Shown here in pieces: positions 7,364 to 15,964 of a stretch of 54,741 nucleotides of DNA. The stretch is from assembly GCF_014897585.1 (NCBI RefSeq), contig NZ_JABUXW010000027.1, forward strand, positions 1-54,741, given 5' to 3'. The notes under the pieces were generated by a model that worked only from the letters and a program-made list of their open reading frames with translations, did not search any database and was not told where the DNA came from. Both the position numbers and the translations under genes were made by a program. Within the stretch, counting starts at the first letter, position 1, and each line of letters begins with the position of its first letter. The stretch is from Brachybacterium tyrofermentans (GTDB lineage: Bacteria; Actinomycetota; Actinomycetes; Actinomycetales; Dermabacteraceae).

Positions 7364-9081
7364 CCACTCTCATCGCCGGGAAACACCAACCGCGACGCGG
7401 CCTCGCCCTGTCTCTCCGAGTGCTGGCAGTCCTCCTCCTGGGAGGACTGCTGACGCTCACCGGAGCACAGACGGCGTCCGCACATGCCGAGCTGCTGTCC
7501 ACGACACCGGAGAACGGTGCCGTGCTCGACGAGGCCCCCGCGGAGGCAGTGCTGACGTTCAACGAGCCCGTACAGCTCATCGACGGCAGCATCCGCCTGT
7601 TTCCCGGCGATGACGACCCCCTCACACTCGACGCACACGTGAACAACACCAGCGTCATCGCCGTGCTCCCCGCCGACCTAGCCGACGGAGCCTATGCGCT
7701 GAGCTACCGCGTCGTCTCAGCAGACGGGCACCCCATATCCGGTGCGATCGCCTTCACCATCGGAGACGGCCAGGCGGACAGCGCGACGGCTCCCGTCGTG
7801 GAAACCGCGACCCCGCAGGATACGCAGTTCGCCGTCAGTGCCCTGACTGCACTGCAGTACCTCTCGCTTCTGGTCTTCGCCGGCCTGGTCCTGTTCGAGC
7901 GACTGGTGCTGCGCAGCACGGCACCACCTGAACGCCGGTCCAGGAACATCCTGCGACTGACCGGCATCGGCGCAGGAGCCGCCTCGCTGCTGCTCATTCC
8001 CACGTCAGCGCTCAACGTGACTGGAAACCCACTGACCGCGGTGCTCGATCCGACTGCATGGTGGTCGGGTGTCTTCTGGGCACCGGTGACTGCGGCCATC
8101 ATCGTATGCGCAGGACTCGCCGGAGCCACAGTGCTATCGACACGACAGCTGGGGAACAGGGGGATGCGCCTGCTCGCCGTGCTGCCGCCGCTCCTCGCGC
8201 TGGCCGCGCCCGTGCTCGTCGGGCATACCCAACTGATGGAACCACGGGCACTGATCATCGCCGCCGACCTCGGACACCTTCTCGCCGGCGCGTTCTGGAC
8301 CGGAGGAGTCCTCGGCCTCCTCCTATTCCTCGCCGCCACCCGCGTCACCAATACCCAAGAGGCCCGTACCGCACCGACGCTCGCTGCGAAGGTCGTGCAG
8401 AGGTTCTCCCGCATCGCGGTGTGGAGCGTCGCCGTCCTCGCAGTCAGCGGAACTGTCATGGGCATCATGATCGTCGGAAGCGTCAACGCTCTCATCACCA
8501 CCAACTACGGGCTCACCCTCCTGCTCAAGATCGGGATCCTCATCCCCGTCATCGCGATCGCTGCCTACAACAGGACCCGACTCCTCCCACGCATCGCGTC
8601 ACGACCAACCGCACGCATGCAATGGCAGACGCTGACCCGAACCCTCAGCTACGAAGCCGCACTCCTTGTCGCCATCCTGCTGCTCACCGGCTTCCTCACC
8701 AACCTCAGCCCCACACACGACCACCACGACACCCCAACCGAGATCACGGCAGCCACCGCTCAGACCGTCACTATCGACGCGGACGCCCAAGGGCTATCGC
8801 TGAGGGGCGAACTCGAACCAGCGCTGACCGGCGAGAACGAGATCACCTTCACACTCGAATACGACGGCGAACCAGTCACGCCCGACGACGTGACCATTCG
8901 CACCCACCAGGCCGAACACGATCTCGGGCCGTTCCAGACCACAGCCGAACTCGACCCAGTAACCGGTCAATACTCCGCGGATCTAGACATGCCCGTCACC
9001 GGAGAATGGGAGATACAAGTGCTTGCCCGCGTATCCACCTTCGCGCAGCCGATCGTCACGATACCCATCACCATCAATTAG
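7360..9081 (+). CDS. CopC-CopD fusion copper transport protein (YcnJ-like)
   Basis: 573 residues. A signal peptide ends at TASAHAELLSTTPENGAVLDEAP, which is the CopC domain start with its N-terminal His ligand. The CopC domain ends near VVSADGHPISGAIAFTIGDG (second conserved His). About eight CopD helices follow (residues 155-455), then a C-terminal extracellular beta domain after a THDHHD segment. Such YcnJ-type fusions import or traffic copper through the periplasm-facing membrane. It starts with GTG overlapping the ycnI stop and is the last gene of the copper island. Confidence 0.9.
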   Translation: MTTLIAGKHQPRRGLALSLRVLAVLLLGGLLTLTGAQTASAHAELLSTTPENGAVLDEAPAEAVLTFNEPVQLIDGSIRLFPGDDDPLTLDAHVNNTSVIAVLPADLADGAYALSYRVVSADGHPISGAIAFTIGDGQADSATAPVVETATPQDTQFAVSALTALQYLSLLVFAGLVLFERLVLRSTAPPERRSRNILRLTGIGAGAASLLLIPTSALNVTGNPLTAVLDPTAWWSGVFWAPVTAAIIVCAGLAGATVLSTRQLGNRGMRLLAVLPPLLALAAPVLVGHTQLMEPRALIIAADLGHLLAGAFWTGGVLGLLLFLAATRVTNTQEARTAPTLAAKVVQRFSRIAVWSVAVLAVSGTVMGIMIVGSVNALITTNYGLTLLLKIGILIPVIAIAAYNRTRLLPRIASRPTARMQWQTLTRTLSYEAALLVAILLLTGFLTNLSPTHDHHDTPTEITAATAQTVTIDADAQGLSLRGELEPALTGENEITFTLEYDGEPVTPDDVTIRTHQAEHDLGPFQTTAELDPVTGQYSADLDMPVTGEWEIQVLARVSTFAQPIVTIPITIN

Positions 9082-9351
9082 CTTCGCTGCGCCGGGGTAG
9101 CCCTAGCCGTCAGGGACGATGTATGCGCGGATCGGTTCGACGCCGCGCCCTTGTGCGCCACCGCGACGTGACTGTGTCTCGCACATACCGATAATTCGGA
9201 CGTTGCGACCTTTGCTCCCCTACGGCGTTCCAGATTCCTGGTAGTGCCGTGTCAGCGCTTGCTGCCGCATCGCGATCGCCGTCACCGGTTACAACAGAGT
9301 TCAGCAAGTACCGGCAGCCCTCACCTGCTGCCATCACCCCGGAGAGGTGCG

Positions 9352-9525
9352 TACGTCCTGCGCCTGCGACTTGGCGAGCAGAACCTGACGCTCAGCCGTG
9401 GCGAGACGGCCGAGTTCTACACTCGCTCCCCGCATGCGATGTCCGCTGCCGGCGGCCGTCCGGCGCAGGTGATCAGCATCTTCAACGAGGCCGGCGCCCG
9501 GATGCATACGCACACAAGCGCCTGA
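9352..9525 (+). pseudogene. Relic of an XRE-cupin regulator (cupin C-terminus only)
   Basis: The frame reads YVLRLRLGEQNLTLSRGETAEF and later ISIFNEAGARMHTHTSA. This matches, piece by piece, the end of the intact XRE-cupin protein at 38671-39288 (YVLRGRARVILGDRELVIEAGQ, ILSIFNRSGERIHL). The DNA-binding half is absent and the upstream sequence is degraded. The rest of the 460-bp gap (9082-9351 and 9526-9543) shows nothing I recognise. It is probably a decayed copy left by recombination. Confidence 0.6.
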
Positions 9526-9543
9526 CCCGTCTGAATGACGGCG

Positions 9544-10251
9544 CTACCGGGGTGCGTCAATGTCGGACGCTGAGAGGCTGGCCTCGAGGCCCGCGATCGT
9601 GGTGTCGACGACGAGGCGGTAGTAGTTCCAGCGCATCCGCACGGCGGTCTCGCCGCCTTCCGCGAAGGGGCGGATGAATTCCTGGCCCATCGCGCGGACC
9701 TCTTCGGATGCGGTGGGCATCTGGCGGAACTCGGTCATCATCGTGGCGTGGTCACGAGGGCCGTCGTCCTCGTGCTGGAGTCGGTCGTCGCTCATCGAGA
9801 CTGTCAGCATGGCGTTGTTGAGCAGCACCGCGTAGGCGAAGTCTGCGCGGTCACCGAAGCCCGCGTGGTGCAGGACGGTCATGCCGGCTTCGAGGACAGG
9901 AAGTGCCGCGGGCAGCGTCGGTCCGTGCATGAGCATCCACTTGGCCGTGCCCGGATACTCTGCGGCGAGAGGTCCGGCCGAGTACAGGAGGGTGCGGAAC
10001 CACTCCTGCCAGGGCAGGTCCGCCTCGGGCGGGTCGATCTGCCCGAGCATGCGCTCGACGACCCGGCGGCACAGTAAGTCCTTCCCGCCGACGTGGTGGT
10101 AGATCACCGAGGCGGCCACGCCGAGCCGGCCGGCGAGGTCGCGGATCGACCAGCTCATCAAGTGCGACTCGTGCGTCAGCTCCACCGCGGCGTCGATGAC
10201 GCGCTCGGGGGTCAGTCCGACGTGGAACGGTGCGGGGTCCGTCGTGGTCAC
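9544..10251 (-). CDS. TetR family transcriptional regulator
   Basis: 235 residues. An N-terminal HTH (about residues 15-60) includes WSIRDLAGRLGVAASVIYHHVGGKDLL, followed by an all-helical ligand domain. I chose GTG 10251 because GAGGAG sits 5 bases upstream; a longer ATG version would start at 10284. It is divergent from the ABC/ECF/MFS operon at 10401, whose 150-bp promoter region holds an iron-box-like dyad, a Zur-like box and a GAACACTGTTC palindrome. It probably represses itself and that operon in response to a small molecule, possibly the imported metallophore (inference). Confidence 0.85.
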   Translation of the reverse strand: MTTTDPAPFHVGLTPERVIDAAVELTHESHLMSWSIRDLAGRLGVAASVIYHHVGGKDLLCRRVVERMLGQIDPPEADLPWQEWFRTLLYSAGPLAAEYPGTAKWMLMHGPTLPAALPVLEAGMTVLHHAGFGDRADFAYAVLLNNAMLTVSMSDDRLQHEDDGPRDHATMMTEFRQMPTASEEVRAMGQEFIRPFAEGGETAVRMRWNYYRLVVDTTIAGLEASLSASDIDAPR

Positions 10252-10300
10252 TGTGGCTCCTCGGACTGGCTTACGTAGGTGCATACTCCGAAACCTATTG

Positions 10301-10320
10301 AGGTAAGGCTTGCCTTACCT
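10301..10320. promoter_or_regulatory. DtxR/IdeR-type iron box
   Basis: AGGTAAGGCTTGCCTTACCT: 9-bp inverted arms AGGTAAGGC/GCCTTACCT around a TT centre. This closely resembles actinobacterial DtxR/IdeR boxes (TTAGGTTAGGCTAACCTAA type). It lies between the divergent TetR gene and the transport operon at 10401, suggesting iron-dependent repression. Confidence 0.7.
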
Positions 10321-10341
10321 GTAGGGTTTCGCTTGGGATTA

Positions 10342-10352
10342 GAACACTGTTC
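10342..10352. promoter_or_regulatory. Candidate TetR operator GAACACTGTTC
   Basis: A short perfect inverted repeat (GAACA-C-TGTTC) in the divergent TetR/ABC intergenic region, between the iron box and the Zur-like box. It is offered as a candidate site for the adjacent TetR protein; no independent copy is seen. Confidence 0.3.
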
Positions 10353-10363
10353 ATTGTACTGTG

Positions 10364-10378
10364 TGATAATCGTTCTCA
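10364..10378. promoter_or_regulatory. Zur-like box 1
   Basis: TGATAATCGTTCTCA, the exact reverse complement of the sites at 26998 and 35133. It lies 22 bp before the start of the first ABC gene, so a bound repressor would block that operon. Confidence 0.72.
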
Positions 10379-10400
10379 ATAGAATGAGGGAAGGGGCGCG

Positions 10401-12179
10401 ATGAGCGTGGCACCGAGAGAGACACCGGCGGCGGAGGGTTCGTTCTTCGCCGCGGTGCGTGGCAGTCTGGCGGCGATCATCGTCTTGGCGGTCCTGGGTG
10501 CGGCCAGCAGCGTGGTGCCGTTCATCGCGATCGTCGAGCTCGCCCGCGTGCTGCTCCCGGCGATCGACGGGGCGCCGGTCGACGCGGGCCGCGTCTGGTC
10601 GATCGTCATCATCGCGGTGGTCGCGCTGGTGGTGAGCTTCGGTGCGGCGTTCTTGTCCGGCGTGGTCGGTCACTTCGCGGATGCCGAGCTGCAGCACTCG
10701 CTGCGTCGGCGGATCGTCCGCCATCTGCAGCGCCTGCCGTTGGGCTGGTTCGATCAACGCAGCTCTGGCTCTGCCCGCAAGCTGGTGGAGAACGACGTCG
10801 TCGCGCTGCATCAGCTGGTCGCGCACTCGATCCAGGACGGCCTGACCGCGATCACGGTGCCCGTGATCAGCCTGGTGTATCTCTTTGTCGTGGAGTGGCG
10901 GATGGCACTCGCCGCTCTCGTGCCGCTCGTGCTGATCTTCCTCCTCTACCCGCTGATGATGCGGGGAGCCGGGGAGAAGTACGTGCAGTACGACGAGGCG
11001 ACCCAGGCCCTGTCGGGCGCGACCGTGGAGTTCGTGCAGGGCATCGCGGTCGTCAAGAGGTTCGGACAGGTGGGGCGCAGCCACCGCCGCTATCGGGACG
11101 CGACGAGGGACTACTCGAGGTTCGTCGGCGAGTGGACCCGCGAGACGGCTGTGGTGTTCACGATCGTCGAACTCATCGCCTCGCCGATCGTCGTGCTCAC
11201 CTGGCTGCTCACCGCCGCGGTCTGGCTCACCGCGTCCGGCGGGGCATCCGCGCTTGACGTGCTCCCCGGCCTGCTTCTCGGGCTCGGGCTCACCGCGCCG
11301 CTGATGAAGCTCGGCGCCTCGGGCCAGTTCCTGCGCAACGCGACCAAGGCCCAGCAGTCCCTCACCGCGTTCTTCGCCCTTCCCCCCATCTCCCAGCCGG
11401 ATTCCCCGCAAACGCCGGAGGGACGCTCCGTCAGCTTCCAGGAGGCGTCCTTCAGCTACGACGGCGAGCACCGCGTGCTCCACGAGATCGCCGCGTCCTG
11501 CGCGCCCGGCACCGTGACCGCCCTGGTCGGCGCCTCGGGGTCGGGGAAGTCGACGCTGGCGAAGCTCGTCCCGCGCTTCTACGACGTCGACGCCGGCGCG
11601 GTCCAGATCGGCGGAGCGGATGTACGCCAGATCGCGTCGGGCGAACTGTACCGGCAGGTCGGCTTCGTGTTCCAGGATGTGCAGCTGCTGCGTGCGAGCC
11701 TGCGCGACAACATCCGCCTCACCCGGCCCGACGCGACCGATGCCGAGGTCGAGGCCGCCGCCCGCGCAGCACAGATCCACGACCGTATCCTGCGCTTCGA
11801 GCGTGGCTATGACGCCGTGGTCGGCGAGGACGCGAACCTCTCCGGTGGAGAGGCCCAGCGGGTCACGATCGCCCGCGCCCTGCTGGCGGACGCCCCGGTC
11901 CTGGTGCTCGACGAGGCGACGGCGTTCGCGGATCCGGACTCGGAGGCCGCGATCCAGCGCGCGCTGAGCACCCTTGCCGCCGACCGCACCGTGCTCGTGA
12001 TCGCCCATCGGCTGCACACGATCGTCGGCGCCGATCAGATCCTGGTGCTCGACGGCGGTCGCATCGTCGAGCGCGGCACGCACGCGCAACTCGTCGCGAG
12101 CGGGGGCCGGTTCGCGCGGATGTGGGCCGACTACCAGGCCAACCATGCCCGCTCTCTCCCGGAAGGAGTCCAGCTGTGA
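10401..12179 (+). CDS. ABC transporter, fused membrane and ATPase domains (YbtP/IrtA-like half)
   Basis: 592 residues. A six-helix exporter-fold domain (about 15-335) is followed by an ATPase with Walker A GASGSGKST, signature LSGGEAQR and Walker B VLVLDEATAF. It pairs with the next gene as a heterodimer. Such pairs include YbtPQ and IrtAB, which despite the exporter fold import metal-siderophores. Encoded behind an iron box and a Zur box, and followed by ECF and MFS genes as in ybt-like loci, an import role is favoured. Walker B is followed by AFAD instead of the common TSALD. Stop and next start overlap. Confidence 0.85.
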   Translation: MSVAPRETPAAEGSFFAAVRGSLAAIIVLAVLGAASSVVPFIAIVELARVLLPAIDGAPVDAGRVWSIVIIAVVALVVSFGAAFLSGVVGHFADAELQHSLRRRIVRHLQRLPLGWFDQRSSGSARKLVENDVVALHQLVAHSIQDGLTAITVPVISLVYLFVVEWRMALAALVPLVLIFLLYPLMMRGAGEKYVQYDEATQALSGATVEFVQGIAVVKRFGQVGRSHRRYRDATRDYSRFVGEWTRETAVVFTIVELIASPIVVLTWLLTAAVWLTASGGASALDVLPGLLLGLGLTAPLMKLGASGQFLRNATKAQQSLTAFFALPPISQPDSPQTPEGRSVSFQEASFSYDGEHRVLHEIAASCAPGTVTALVGASGSGKSTLAKLVPRFYDVDAGAVQIGGADVRQIASGELYRQVGFVFQDVQLLRASLRDNIRLTRPDATDAEVEAAARAAQIHDRILRFERGYDAVVGEDANLSGGEAQRVTIARALLADAPVLVLDEATAFADPDSEAAIQRALSTLAADRTVLVIAHRLHTIVGADQILVLDGGRIVERGTHAQLVASGGRFARMWADYQANHARSLPEGVQL

Positions 12180-13909
12180 TCCGCCGTCTGCTGCACTACT
12201 GCTCGCCCCGCGCCCGACGCCTGGTGATCGCCGAGCTGAGCTTCGTCGTCGTCGCTGCCCTGCTGCAGGGCATCGCGTTCCTGCTGCTCGTCCCCCTGCT
12301 GCGGTCCCTGTTCGTCGGGGACGTGGACGGCTCCTGGGGATGGCTGATCGCCGTCGTCGCCGCTGCCGTCGGCTATGTGATCGCGTCGTGGTTCGCATCC
12401 CAGATCGGGATGGAGGCATCGACCGCAGTGCTCGACTCGCTGCTCGAGCGTCTCGGCGACAGCGTGGTCTCGCTGCCGGTGTCCTGGTACACCACCGACC
12501 GGACCGGCCTGATCGCGGGCCTCGCGACGCAGGGCGCGATGTTCGTCTCGACGATGCCCTACGCGATCCTGCGTCAGATCCTCGCCGGGTTCGTCGCCCC
12601 CGGCACCGTCCTGGTCGGCATGTACTTCTTCGACTGGCGGCTCGCCCTGGCGATGACGGTGATGGTGCCGATCATCGTGATCGGTTACCGCTGGCTCAGC
12701 CGCAGCATCGGGCGGGGCGATAAGGCGCACGCGGTCGCGGTCGACGAAGCCTCCAACCGGGTCGTCGAGTTCGCCCGCGCCCAGCCCGCCCTCCGCACCG
12801 CCGGCGAAGGTTCGATCGCCGACCGTCTCGTGGCCGAGGCCCTCGAGGACCAGCACAACCAGTACCGGGGGCTGCTCATCACCGGCGGCTCGGCGATCGC
12901 GCTGTTCGCCGGCCTCGTGCAACTGTCCGTCACGGTGCTGCTGGTCGTCGGCGCGTTCCTCGCCATCGGCGGAACCGTCGACATCGCCACGCTGATCGCC
13001 CTGCTCGTGCTCGGTGTGCGGTTCAACGAGCCGATCGTCACCGCGGGCGACCTCGGCGGCGGTGTCGCCGTGGCGAAGACCACGATCGACCGCCTCGACG
13101 AGCTAGCCGCCGTCCCCAGGCTCCCCGAGCCCGAGCACCCGGCGACACCCGCCGACTTCGGCATCGAGTTCCAGGGCGTCACCTTCGGCTACGGCGGTGA
13201 CCCGGTGCTCCGGGATCTGTCCTTCACCGCCCCCGCTGGTGGGATGACCGCGATCGTCGGCCCGTCCGGCTCAGGCAAGACCACGATCACCAAGCTCATC
13301 GCCCGCTTCTACGACCCCGAGGCGGGGACCGTGCTCATCGGCGGCGTGCCCGTGCCCGAGCTGGGCACCGACGTGATCGAACGGGCCGTGGCACCCGTCT
13401 TCCAGGACGTCTACCTGTTCGACGACACCGTCCTGAACAACGTCTGGATCGGAGGCCCCGACCTCTCCCGTGAGGAGGTCATCGCCGCAGCGACCCGTGC
13501 CCGCGTCGACGAAATCGTCGCGCGTCTGCCCGGCGGATGGGATGCGCGCGTCGGGGAGGGCGGCTCGAACCTGTCTGGCGGGGAACGGCAGCGGGTCTCG
13601 ATCGCCCGGGCCCTGCTCAAGGACGCCCCGATCGTGCTGCTGGATGAGGCCACCAGCGCGCTGGACATCGGCAACGAGATCGCCATCGGCGACGCCATCG
13701 ACTCGATCCGTACAGGCCGCACCCTCGTCGTCGTCGCTCACCGACTCCAGACGATCATGACCGCCGACCGGATCATCATGCTCGACGGCGACGGCGGCAT
13801 CCGCGAGTCCGGCAGCCACACCGAACTGCTCGCGGCAGGCGGCGCCTACGCCCACTACTGGCGCGAACGCGTCGACGCCGCCGGCTGGCAGCTCACCCAC
13901 CACGACTGA
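12176..13909 (+). CDS. ABC transporter, fused membrane and ATPase domains (YbtQ/IrtB-like half)
   Basis: 577 residues. There are six helices (about 10-300), then the ATPase with [17 protein letters not shown] and [13 protein letters not shown] 12176 overlaps the preceding TGA and has GAAGGAG 7 bases upstream. It is the second half of the heterodimer with 10401-12179. Canonical ATP-site residues suggest this is a fully active subunit. Substrate by context: a metal chelate. The alternative is an exporter of a small metabolite. Confidence 0.85.
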   Translation: MIRRLLHYCSPRARRLVIAELSFVVVAALLQGIAFLLLVPLLRSLFVGDVDGSWGWLIAVVAAAVGYVIASWFASQIGMEASTAVLDSLLERLGDSVVSLPVSWYTTDRTGLIAGLATQGAMFVSTMPYAILRQILAGFVAPGTVLVGMYFFDWRLALAMTVMVPIIVIGYRWLSRSIGRGDKAHAVAVDEASNRVVEFARAQPALRTAGEGSIADRLVAEALEDQHNQYRGLLITGGSAIALFAGLVQLSVTVLLVVGAFLAIGGTVDIATLIALLVLGVRFNEPIVTAGDLGGGVAVAKTTIDRLDELAAVPRLPEPEHPATPADFGIEFQGVTFGYGGDPVLRDLSFTAPAGGMTAIVGPSGSGKTTITKLIARFYDPEAGTVLIGGVPVPELGTDVIERAVAPVFQDVYLFDDTVLNNVWIGGPDLSREEVIAAATRARVDEIVARLPGGWDARVGEGGSNLSGGERQRVSIARALLKDAPIVLLDEATSALDIGNEIAIGDAIDSIRTGRTLVVVAHRLQTIMTADRIIMLDGDGGIRESGSHTELLAAGGAYAHYWRERVDAAGWQLTHHD

Positions 13910-13936
13910 ACCCCCGAACCCCGGAAAGAGAACCCC

Positions 13937-14581
13937 ATGTCCGACACCGTCGCCCCACCCCAGACCGCCGCAACCGCGACGGGCCGCCCACCCTTCACAC
14001 TGAAGTTCAAGGCCCGCGACTTCCTGAACGTCGCCATCTTCGCTGTGATCTATATCGTGGTGATCTTCGCCGTCGCGATGCTCGGCATCATCAGCCCGCT
14101 CGTGATGGTGATCACGCTGCCCCTCGCGCCGCTGGTCGCCGGCATCCCGTACATGCTGTTCCTCAGCCGCGTCCGTCACGGCGGCATGATCACCCTGTTC
14201 GGGATCGTGTTCGGCCTCGCCTCGATGGGCTGGGGCCATCCGTGGCAGAGCGTCCTCGTCATCGTCGCCGTCTCCCTGATCGGTGAACTGGTCATGTACG
14301 CGGGGCAGTACCGCTCCAGGTGGGCGGCGATCTGGACCTACACGATCTTCTCGGCGTGGATGATCGGACCCTGGATTCCGTTCTTCCTCGATCCCGCCGG
14401 CTACATCTCGCAGCAGGCCAGCCAGTCGATGGGTGCCGAGTACGCCACGCAGATGGAGGCCGTCCTGACCGGGCCGGTCGTGCTCGGCGTGTGGATCGTC
14501 GGGATCGTCTTCGGGTTCCTCGGCGGTCTGCTCGGCGCCGCGGTGCTGCGCAAGCACTTCGCGAAGGCGGGACTCGCATGA
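13937..14581 (+). CDS. ECF transporter S-component (Trep_Strep/MptD family), copy 1
   Basis: 214 residues with about six helices. It carries the family-like stretches FKARDFLNVAIFAVIY, FLSRVRHGGMITLFG and YRSRWAAIWTYTIF, and ends in a basic FAKAGLA tail. This family gives ECF systems their substrate specificity; its ligands are not established, though trace-metal or chelate uptake has been suggested. AAAGAG precedes the ATG. A second related S-component follows directly, overlapping by ATGA. It shares EcfT and EcfA encoded downstream. Confidence 0.82.
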   Translation: MSDTVAPPQTAATATGRPPFTLKFKARDFLNVAIFAVIYIVVIFAVAMLGIISPLVMVITLPLAPLVAGIPYMLFLSRVRHGGMITLFGIVFGLASMGWGHPWQSVLVIVAVSLIGELVMYAGQYRSRWAAIWTYTIFSAWMIGPWIPFFLDPAGYISQQASQSMGAEYATQMEAVLTGPVVLGVWIVGIVFGFLGGLLGAAVLRKHFAKAGLA

Positions 14582-15213
14582 CCGACACGACCGTCCCGAC
14601 CGAGGCCGGACCCGCCAGGACTCGACTCTCGGTGCGGTTCAGCGCACGCGACCTGGTGAGCGTTGCGATCTTCGCCGTCTTGATGATCGTCGTCACCTAC
14701 GCGATCGGGATGCTCGGCATCCTCTCACCCCTGGTGTGGCTTGCCGTCGTGCCGGTGTCAGTGCTGGTGAACGGGATCGTGTTCCTGCTGTTCGTCACCA
14801 GGGTCAAGCACGCCGGGATGGTGACGCTGCTCGGCGTCGCCGTCGCCCTGTTCTACCTGCTGACCGGCAACACGGTCTTCAGCACTATCGGCATTATCGT
14901 CCTCGCCGTCCTCGCGGAGGTTGTGCTGTGGGCGGGGAGGTATCGCTCCAGGTGGGCGGCGATCTGGGCGTACACGATCTTCGCCCTGAGCTTCTTCACC
15001 CCGTTCCTGCCGCTCGTGTTCGACCGCGAGAACTACCTCCGCAGCCCGAGCTTCACGACGATGGGCCAAGAGTACGTCGCCGGCGCCGACGCGCTCACCA
15101 CGCTGCCGGTGCTCGGTGTGCTGGCCCTCGCGATCGCCGTCGCCGGGTTCCTGGGCGGGTTGTTCGGCTCTGCTGTCCTGCGCAAGCACTTTGTCCGTGC
15201 CGGCCTTGCCTGA
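14578..15213 (+). CDS. ECF transporter S-component (Trep_Strep/MptD family), copy 2
   Basis: 211 residues, clearly paralogous to the preceding gene: matching FSARDLVSVAIFAVLM, FVTRVKHAGMVTLLG, YRSRWAAIWAYTIF and the C-terminal LRKHFVRAGLA. Two adjacent S-components of one family sharing a single energising module suggest two related substrates or a hetero-oligomer. The start overlaps the stop of copy 1; the next gene (EcfT) begins inside its 3' end. Confidence 0.82.
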   Translation: MTDTTVPTEAGPARTRLSVRFSARDLVSVAIFAVLMIVVTYAIGMLGILSPLVWLAVVPVSVLVNGIVFLLFVTRVKHAGMVTLLGVAVALFYLLTGNTVFSTIGIIVLAVLAEVVLWAGRYRSRWAAIWAYTIFALSFFTPFLPLVFDRENYLRSPSFTTMGQEYVAGADALTTLPVLGVLALAIAVAGFLGGLFGSAVLRKHFVRAGLA

Positions 15214-15964
15214 GACCGCGGCCCCCATCGCCGCGACACCGGTCAGCGTCGCCGGGCGGCGGGCGCTCGACCCGCGCAGCAAGATCCTGCTCGTGCTGCT
15301 GGTCAGCCTCGCCGTCATGAGCCCCGGCGGGCTGATGTTCGTGCCGGCCGGGATCGTGCTGGCGACCGTGCTCGCCGTGACGGAGCGCGCCTGGTCGCGT
15401 GCCCTGCTCATCCCTGTCGCAGCCATCGCCATGTACTTGCTCGGGTGGGTGCTGCCGCTGATCTGGGCGCACCCTGTCGTGACCATCGTCGCGATCGGCT
15501 GCGGATACGTCATCAGGTTCGTCGCTGCGTTCGGGGTCGGCGCACACCTCATCGCCACCACCTCGCCGACCCAGCTCAGCGCCGCGCTGAGGGCCTGGCA
15601 CCTGCCCCGCGCGATCTCCGTCACCCTCGCCGTGATGCTCCGGTTCTTCCCTGTCGTCGCCGCGGAGTCCTCCGCAGTGCTGGACGCCATGCGCCTGCGC
15701 GGACTGGTCGGCATGGCGGGCCTAGCCCGGCATCCGATCCTCAGCATGGAACGCTTCACCGTCCCGATGATCGCCGCGAGCCTGCGCGCCAGCGAGGATC
15801 TGTCCGCCTCGGCGATCCTGCGCGGACTCGGCTCACGCCGCGTCCCCGTCTCCCTCGACCCACCCCGGTTCGGCGGGCCCGACCTCGGGCTGCTGCTCGC
15901 CGTGACAGTCCTCGCGGCGGCGAGCCTGCTGCTCCCGAACCCCTTGACGATGGTGATCGCATGA
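15197..15964 (+). CDS. ECF transporter T-component (EcfT)
   Basis: 255 residues from GTG 15197, which overlaps the end of the second S-component by 17 bp. It begins with the typical RALDPRSKILLVLLVSLAV segment. Several helices are followed by the cytosolic coupling helices with MRLRGLVG and ILRGLGSRR, corresponding to the two A/L-R-G motifs that grip the ATPases. EcfT transmits ATP-driven motion to the S-component. The stop overlaps the ecfA start (ATGA). The exact start is uncertain (TTG 15206 is possible). Confidence 0.82.
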   Translation: MPALPETAAPIAATPVSVAGRRALDPRSKILLVLLVSLAVMSPGGLMFVPAGIVLATVLAVTERAWSRALLIPVAAIAMYLLGWVLPLIWAHPVVTIVAIGCGYVIRFVAAFGVGAHLIATTSPTQLSAALRAWHLPRAISVTLAVMLRFFPVVAAESSAVLDAMRLRGLVGMAGLARHPILSMERFTVPMIAASLRASEDLSASAILRGLGSRRVPVSLDPPRFGGPDLGLLLAVTVLAAASLLLPNPLTMVIA

